This document shows positions 58,730 through 64,000 of a stretch of 64,000 nt of DNA, piece after piece. The stretch's first letter is position 1; every line of letters begins with the position of its first letter. Origin of the DNA: Rheum nobile. Taxonomy: Eukaryota; Streptophyta; Magnoliopsida; Caryophyllales; Polygonaceae. The position numbers were made by a program, and so were the translations under genes. The notes below the pieces were generated by a model. It made no database searches. It was given only the letters and a program-made list of their open reading frames with translations, and was not told the DNA's origin. The stretch covers positions 7,998,001 through 8,062,000 of the forward strand of contig WOAB01000619.1 of assembly GCA_027886185.1 (NCBI GenBank), given 5' to 3'.

Positions 58730-59030
58730 ACTTTTTGAGGCTCCCTTTTAGAGGCGTACATAGTTCAAAACGCCTCAACAACGACTTTGACAATCATTTT
58801 TTTTCGTTTTTGAGGCGGATAATTAATTTATACGCCTCAAAAACATCTTTTGAGGCGGACAAATTAATATACGCCTCAACAAGTATCCGAAAAAATATTT
58901 CCCGCTAAAGTATTAGAGGCGGGCCAGGGTAAGGCCCGCCTCTAATGCTAACTAATTGAGGCGGGCTACTTGGCCCGCCTCAATTAAAACTTGTTGAGGC
59001 GGGCCTCTTAAAGCCCGCCTCAACAAGTAT
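58730..59030. repeat. Left subterminal repeats of CACTA-2
   Basis: Many ttgaggcg(g)/cgcctcaa units in both orientations, 15-40 bp apart, with gaggcgggcc forms towards the inside. Confidence 0.85.
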
Positions 59031-59500
59031 CCGAAAAAATGTTTTTTTTTCTCTTTTCTTTTCTTTCTCTCTCCCTCTTTTCTTTTCTTTCTCTCTCTCC
59101 TCTCTTTCTTTTCTCCCAGCCCCGATACCTCTCACTCTCTCAGCCCTAAGCCTAACCATCTCTCACCTCCGATCCCCCTCACCGCCTCCCTCTCCCTCAC
59201 CACCGACCCACACCGGCAACGATCACCAACGTCCGGCGATCCTCCTTTCCCCAACGAGCCCAGATCAGTCCCTGCCTGCTCGCGAACCCACACCACCTGT
59301 TCGCCGACCACGACTCGCCTCCGCCGATGCACAACCCGCGCTAGCACCATTCCCAGCCCAGATTCGAGCCCGCACCCACACCGGACGGAGCCCAAACCCC
59401 GCTCACTCCCAGACGACCACCGGCGACTCCATTCCGACCGACGACCCATTCCCAACCCAAATCCGAGCCCCTTACTTATTTCCAATTTGAGAACTGGAAA
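59031..59500. other. Pyrimidine- and GC-rich block in CACTA-2
   Basis: tctctttctttt runs, then a C-rich stretch (cctctcactctctcagccc, then cgacccac). It has the composition of a plant 5' UTR and coding start but no protein could be recognised. The 117-codon minus frame is of low complexity. Confidence 0.5.
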
Positions 59501-60969
59501 TAATCAAAATTGAGAACTGGAAATAATCTGTAAGTTTGTGTGTCTACTCTATTTCTCACCATGTCTCCTTACTTATTTCCAATTTTCGGCATGAAATATG
59601 GCGCTCATATAGATTTTTTAACTTGGATTTTCTCTTAGTCATTTAATACTTCTGGTTACATTTTTAATATTTGGAAATTATTGTAGATGTTGGTAACACG
59701 ACAAAGGAGAGAAGAGCAGAGTTATATATATGTGGAATGTGCATTGTTCATCGATGGTGCTCTCTTTGGGCTTCCCATGAGAACCATGTTAGGCTATGGC
59801 CTAGATATGAGAATATGTCAATGTGATTTGTGATATTAGTGTCTTCATATGTGAAACCATGTTGGCTCATGGTAAAGGAAGATTGCATAACTATGAAGAA
59901 CTAGGAGAAAATTAAATAGGCTATGATGTGTTCGAGCATACATGTTTCTTCTAGTTACTGGCATGTTGTCCATGAGAAGATGAAAATGACTATATCTGCT
60001 TAGGGTTCTTTGGAATGAACTCTAGGATAAAGCACTATTGTATCAGAATGACTTAGTCTTTGAATATCACACTTCATATATTTAGGGTTGTCAATCAAGA
60101 GTAATTATGAAATTTTATATAGATTGTTTTTGTATATCTTGACTTGTATTCAGAGGTTACTTTTTTATATATTTTAGGTTTATTTTTTATGCTATAAACT
60201 GACCTCCTAATAGTTCAATGGAGGAGATAGATAACAACAATATGCTTACTTGTAATCATCATAGCAGCTACATTGTTCCGGTCCATTATTAACATTCCTT
60301 TTTTTACTTCTCTTAGAGTAGACGTATGTGTGTATTATTCCGGCGACCCTGTTAAAATCTTATGAAATTATTTAGAACTCAGCTAAATGGTTCAGTATTC
60401 AGTAGAAGCAGCATTGGCATCAGTGTGTTCCGGTCCATTATTAACACTCCGTTTACTCTTATCTCTGTTGTCTTACTCGTTCACCTTACGTCTGTAGACA
60501 CGATCCTTACTCCACTATACATGCTGAATTTGTACTTGTATGTTGTTATTCGCACTACATATTGTTGATATATTTTGCAGTCCTCATTTGTGCTAAAAGC
60601 TATAGTTCCTTATATAGTTTATTGTACTCATGGTGAAGACCCACATTCAGGTTGGTAAAGTCTCTTGTGTCTCAGTATGTGACACCCTTGAGATTTGAAA
60701 GAGCAACACTTGAGATGTATCACGGTCCACATTGCTCGACAGATATGAGAATTAAATTTCACTTCGAATTTAAGGGAATTTAACCTTGCATTCAAGATGT
60801 GAATATTGCATTTACTTGCATATTCCCTTCTGGGTTGTGTTGTTTCAAGTTGGTGTGCTTGAACATTTCGGTATTCTGGATTTTGGCTGGCACGTGTACA
60901 GATTAATTGCTAGAACCTGTATTTTGTTGAAGCTTTAAATGATTTGAGCTGTTTTTTTTTTATAGAAAT

Positions 60970-61001
60970 GGGACCCCGGTATTACAAAAAACCGGGGTCC
61001 C
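60970..61001. repeat. 11-bp GC-rich hairpin inside CACTA-2
   Basis: gggaccccggt, 10-base loop, accggggtccc; perfect arms (60970-60980 and 60991-61001). Confidence 0.85.
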
Positions 61002-61090
61002 GATTTTCTTGGATATCAATTTCTGTTGTGCTTTCAAATTTCTGTTGTGCTTTGACTACTTGATCTGAAGCTTTTTCATATGTTTTCCAG

Positions 61091-61602
61091 GCTGATGAGA
61101 TCTTCATTCAGTCGATCAAATATGCTGGGCTTTATGATGCCATATGGCAAGCATTTGTTGTATTGCTTCCTGGCAACACAGTCGGGGTTCAAGGGGATCA
61201 AAGAACATATGGCCGTGCTGTTGCTCTTAGAGCTATCACGAGTCAACATGGAATGACAGCAGATTGGTAAGCTTCCAAATTACATTTGTTATGTAATTAA
61301 TGTGTTTTCCTACCCTAAACTTCTATCAAGAAGCAAAACTACTCTTCTTAGATAACCTTGTTCAGATGATGCATTAGATTCAGATTGCTAATGACCAAGG
61401 ATCTTGCACTTATTATCCACGGATCCAAGTAATCGTCTTGTCATATTTTGAATTGTTTAGCTTAATCTTCTGTGTTTGAATACGATTTTAACCTGCCTTT
61501 CTTTTATGCTGATGTTGCAGGCTTTCCAGGGACAAATACCTCAACACAGAGGAGTTCATTGATGCTGTGGCAGTAGATCTCAGAGCAAAACTTAATGCCT
61601 AA
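61091..61602 (+). pseudogene. GMP synthase gene fragment joined to another exon, inside CACTA-2
   Basis: Exon 1 (61091-61266, ag acceptor before, gt donor after) reads ADEIFIQSIKYAGLYDAIWQ, then VGVQGDQRTYGRAVALRAIT and SQHGMTADW. Plant and bacterial GMP synthases have GLYD.IWQAFAV.LP..SVGV.GDQRTY...VALRAV.S.DGMTADW near their C-terminus, so the identity is clear. The Trp codon is split over the intron and completed by exon 2 (61521-61602), which reads LSRDKYLNTEEFIDAVAVDL and ends RAKLNA and a stop. Exon 2 does not look like GMP synthase, so a chimeric exon pair is possible. The N-terminal glutaminase and ATP-binding domains are absent. Confidence 0.65.
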
Positions 61603-62436
61603 AATTGTAAGTGAAGCTTGGCAACTGGTGCACTTTCTCTTCTTATATCAAAAGAGCTTAACATAGGCATGATATTTTTAATTGGTCCCTCCAACCTCAG
61701 AAATGATTCTTCTATATAACTATAATTGGAATATTCAAGTAGGGTCAATAACCTGGGTTCAGTTTGCATGTTTGTGGAGGATGAACAAACATGCAACATC
61801 CCATCTTTGAAGATGTTGCACTATGATTATAGGGTAGGACTAACACTCTTAACAGTGATGTGTTTATGTTTCTATGGTATTATTCTTACTTCCTGTTTTA
61901 TATAACATGTCATAGAGGGGGCGTTCAAAGAGATAACATGTCATAGGTCTGACAACTTACCACCGAATTGAAGATTAAACATTCTTCCTTCAAAACCACC
62001 GAAGATTAAAAAGGGGATTCCTCTCGAATCGATGCATATTGTTTGGGAGCCCCATTGGTTATATGTGCATGCTCTAAAAGTTGTGAACTCTTGCTTGTTT
62101 TATGTATATATATATATGTTGTGTCGTTTAATTTGTCCTAGTTTAGTTATAGTGGAAGAGTCAGAGGTTATCAGCTAGCTAGTGTTGGATTTTATGTAGT
62201 ACAAGTACTTTGTAAGCGACATTTCCTGAAGAATGAACAGACCAATGTGTTTCTATATTTGTGTGTTTTCCTACTCTCCTTTATTCTTCTTTCTTTAGAA
62301 TCATTATTCGGCAGGCTTTTAATCTGATTAATTACTTGTAATGAATACTTTGAAGTACTCAAATTTAGTGTTGAGGGTTAGTTGGGCAGCTAAAAGGGCA
62401 TGAGATGCACAGATTTGGTGATTCTGTCATAAAATT

Positions 62437-62545
62437 GGACTTTTTAGCCCGGATGTGGAAGAGATCCGGGCTAAAATGTCCAGTTTTTTTTTTGTTAAAA
62501 CACAATGCTTTTTAGCCCGGACTTACCCAGATCCGGGCTAAAAAG
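62437..62545. repeat. Two successive TTTTTAGCCCGGA hairpins inside CACTA-2
   Basis: First pair 62437-62454 with 62464-62481 (18 bp, one mismatch); second pair 62508-62521 with 62532-62545 (14 bp, perfect). Both use the same tttttagcccgga arm, so they are copies of one unit. Confidence 0.85.
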
Positions 62546-62559
62546 TGGGAAAATGCGAC

Positions 62560-62780
62560 TTGTTAAGGCGGGCCTATAGAGGCCCGCCTCAACAAGTCCC
62601 TCATTTTGGCGCCGAAGTGAAGGACTTGTTGAGGCGGGCTTCGGAGGCCCGCCTTAACAAGTGGCTTTTAGAGACGTATATTGCCCGCCTCAAAAAGGGT
62701 CCCTACTTGTTGCGGCCCCCTCAATTGAGGCGAATGGTGTTCGCCTCAATAAGTGTCCAAAGGCCCGCCTCTATTAGGAT
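62560..62780. repeat. Right subterminal repeats of CACTA-2
   Basis: ggcgggcc/ggcccgcctcaa units inverse to those at 58730-59030, ending at cctctattagg. Confidence 0.85.
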
Positions 62781-62814
62781 ATTTTTATACTTGGGCTAGC
62801 CCAAGTATAAAAAT
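62781..62814. repeat. 34-bp perfect palindrome at the CACTA-2/copia junction
   Basis: Left half atttttatacttgggct is the exact inverse of the copia flank agcccaagtataaaaat (62798-62814). It stands where the terminal repeat should be. Confidence 0.9.
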
Positions 62815-64000
62815 AAGAAGTAGTAGACTTCCTAGTATCCTTGTTGCTAGCATAGTCAGAATCCACATAGCCAAATAATTCATTTTTATTTGAGTGTTCA
62901 GAATAAGCAAGGCATAGGTTCTTAGTACCACACATGTACCTCAGAGCACCTTCATAGCATTCCAGTGTTCAGGTCCAGGATTAGACATAAAACGACTAAG
63001 GACACTAATAGCAAAGGCTAAATCAGGTCGAGTGCAGAGCATGGAATACATAACAGATCCTATAGCCAAATCATAGGGAATATTAGCCATTTTCTCTTTT
63101 TCAAGTTCTGTTTTAGGGCAGTTTGCTTTGGTGAGCTCTAAATGCCCTCCTAAGGGTATAGAGGTAGGTTTAGAATTATCCATGTGGAACCTGTCAAGGA
63201 CTTTTTGGATATAGTCCTTTTGAGATAACCACATGCATTTTTTCTTCCTATCTCTTATAATCCTGACTCCAAGGATCATTTGAGCTGCACCCAAGTCTTT
63301 CATGTCAAAATGCAATTTTATGTCCCTTTTAACCCCAGTAATAAGAACCTTAGAATTACACATTAACAATATATCATCTACATATAATAATACATATAGA
63401 GGAGATTCAAACTTGGCATTTTTGAAATATAGACATGTATCAAAACTGCTCCTATGAAAACCCAGTTTTCTCATGCATGCATCAAATTTCAAATTCCACT
63501 GTCTAGGAGATTGTTTTAGTCCATAGATGGACTTCTTTAATAAACATGCATGGTCAGGATTTTTCACATCAATAAAGCCCTCCGGCTGTCTCATATAAAT
63601 GGTTTCCTCTAAGTCACCATGTAAAAAGGCAGTTTTCACATCCATTTGTTCCAGTTCCCAGTTATAAACAGTACACATGGCCAACATAAGTCTCATAGTT
63701 TTATATTTCACTACAGGAGCAAATATATCATTGTAGTCTATCCCTTCCCTTTGAGTGAACCCCTTGGCTACTAGTCTAGCTTTATACCTAGGGGGATCTC
63801 TAATGTTGTTTCCCTCTTTTATTTTATAGATCCATTTGCAATCAATCAACTTAGCTTTTTCAGGTTTGGGAACCAAAGTCCAAGTTCTATTAGATTTCAT
63901 GGATTCTATCTCTTCATTCATAGAACTTAACCATTTCTTAGCATCACTGCATTTCATGGCTTGATCATAAGTGTCAGGAGTGTAGTTGTTCTGAATAACA
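62798..64000 (-). pseudogene. Ty1/copia reverse transcriptase and RNase H start, runs off the window
   Basis: The minus-strand reading is open from the window edge (VIQNNYTPDTYDQAMKC) to 62941. It carries the copia reverse transcriptase motifs in order: MNEEIESMKSNRTWTLVPKP, KARLVAKGFTQREGIDYND, FAPVV, MDVKTAFLHGDLEETIYM, KSIYGLKQSPRQW and the catalytic LYVDDILLM. It then has MSNPGPEHWNAMK. A one-base shift near 62945 moves the reading to the frame giving LRYMCGTKNLCLAYSEHSN, then GYVDSDYASNKDTRKSTTSY, up to the CACTA-2 edge. The YVDD site is intact, but the frameshift, a stop further on and the CACTA insertion disable this copy. Integrase and gag lie beyond the window. Confidence 0.9.

Larger units (their letters stand above)
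58714..62797. mobile_element. CACTA-2: element nested in copia, right terminus lost
   Basis: Left end CACTAGTGAAAAAAACACTTTTTGAGGC is a good CACTA terminal repeat. Subterminal repeats with gaggcgggcc/ggcccgcctc cores fill 58730-59030 and recur inverted at 62560-62780, so both ends of one element are present. The right end has no matching CACTAGTG; it stops at ctattagg and continues into a 17-bp inverse copy of the copia flank. The AGC duplication and restored copia frame show a true insertion. Contents: a pyrimidine- and GC-rich block (59030-59490), AT-rich DNA, a GMP synthase fragment and several GC-rich hairpins. No transposase seen. Confidence 0.8.

Noticed and set aside
60362..60568. Plus-strand frame in CACTA-2
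   Set aside because: No domain, AT-rich third positions and no splice context; treated as chance.

Overview
The window is nuclear DNA of a flowering plant, most likely a eudicot. It is AT-rich and gene-poor. Split GT...AG exons, plant-type LTR retrotransposons, Helitron, CACTA, hAT and Mutator-type relics and fragments of plant genes all point that way; the species cannot be read from the sequence. Only three loci look like possibly working genes: two tandem three-exon paralogues of unknown function (39666-40217 and 46659-47223, plus strand) and one small intronless gene (49204-49512, minus strand). Nearly everything else is nested mobile DNA, much of it carrying pieces of host genes.

Layout. 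1-5630: inverted and nested LTR fragments of one Ty3-like family, interrupted by a hAT-type element (4225-5090, 8-bp target duplication) that holds an LRR receptor fragment. 5627-6440: LINE endonuclease relic (minus). 6760-10340: low-complexity and degenerate repeats. 10490-16170: a decayed autonomous Helitron (Rep plus Pif1-like helicase), split by a solo LTR (11990-13376, duplication GAAGG). 16274-17130: PIF/Harbinger-type MITE. 17459-19230: duplicated intron-exon blocks with an ARL8-like GTPase fragment. 21210-23969 and 37235-37870: duplicated pieces of a CLASSY-like gene, into which a 13.3-kb LTR-body-LTR-body-LTR array (23970-37234) has inserted with an intact CATAT duplication.

38300-47250: the tandem gene pair. 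The second copy carries a 4.6-kb CACTA element (41986-46576, duplication ATC) in its apparent 5'-UTR intron. That element contains fragments of the acetolactate synthase regulatory subunit gene and of an EF-hand Na+/Ca2+ exchanger-like gene, plus a perfect 126-bp inverted repeat. 47703-48972: Mutator-like element with about 260-bp terminal repeats. 51070-56400: a Mutator-like element with a FAR1-type DNA-binding relic and a tRNA-like sequence, whose right end together with a Helitron-like element is duplicated in tandem.

57491-64000: a minus-strand Ty1/copia element running off the right edge. It is split by a second CACTA element (58714-62797) that carries a GMP synthase fragment and has lost its right terminus, which ends instead in a 34-bp palindrome made from the target flank.

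Taken together, at least five separate elements (hAT, two CACTA, one Mutator-like, and the Helitron neighbourhood) hold exon pieces of host genes. The most distinctive objects are the three-LTR array, the double-capture CACTA with its perfect hairpin inside a gene intron, and the repaired CACTA end.
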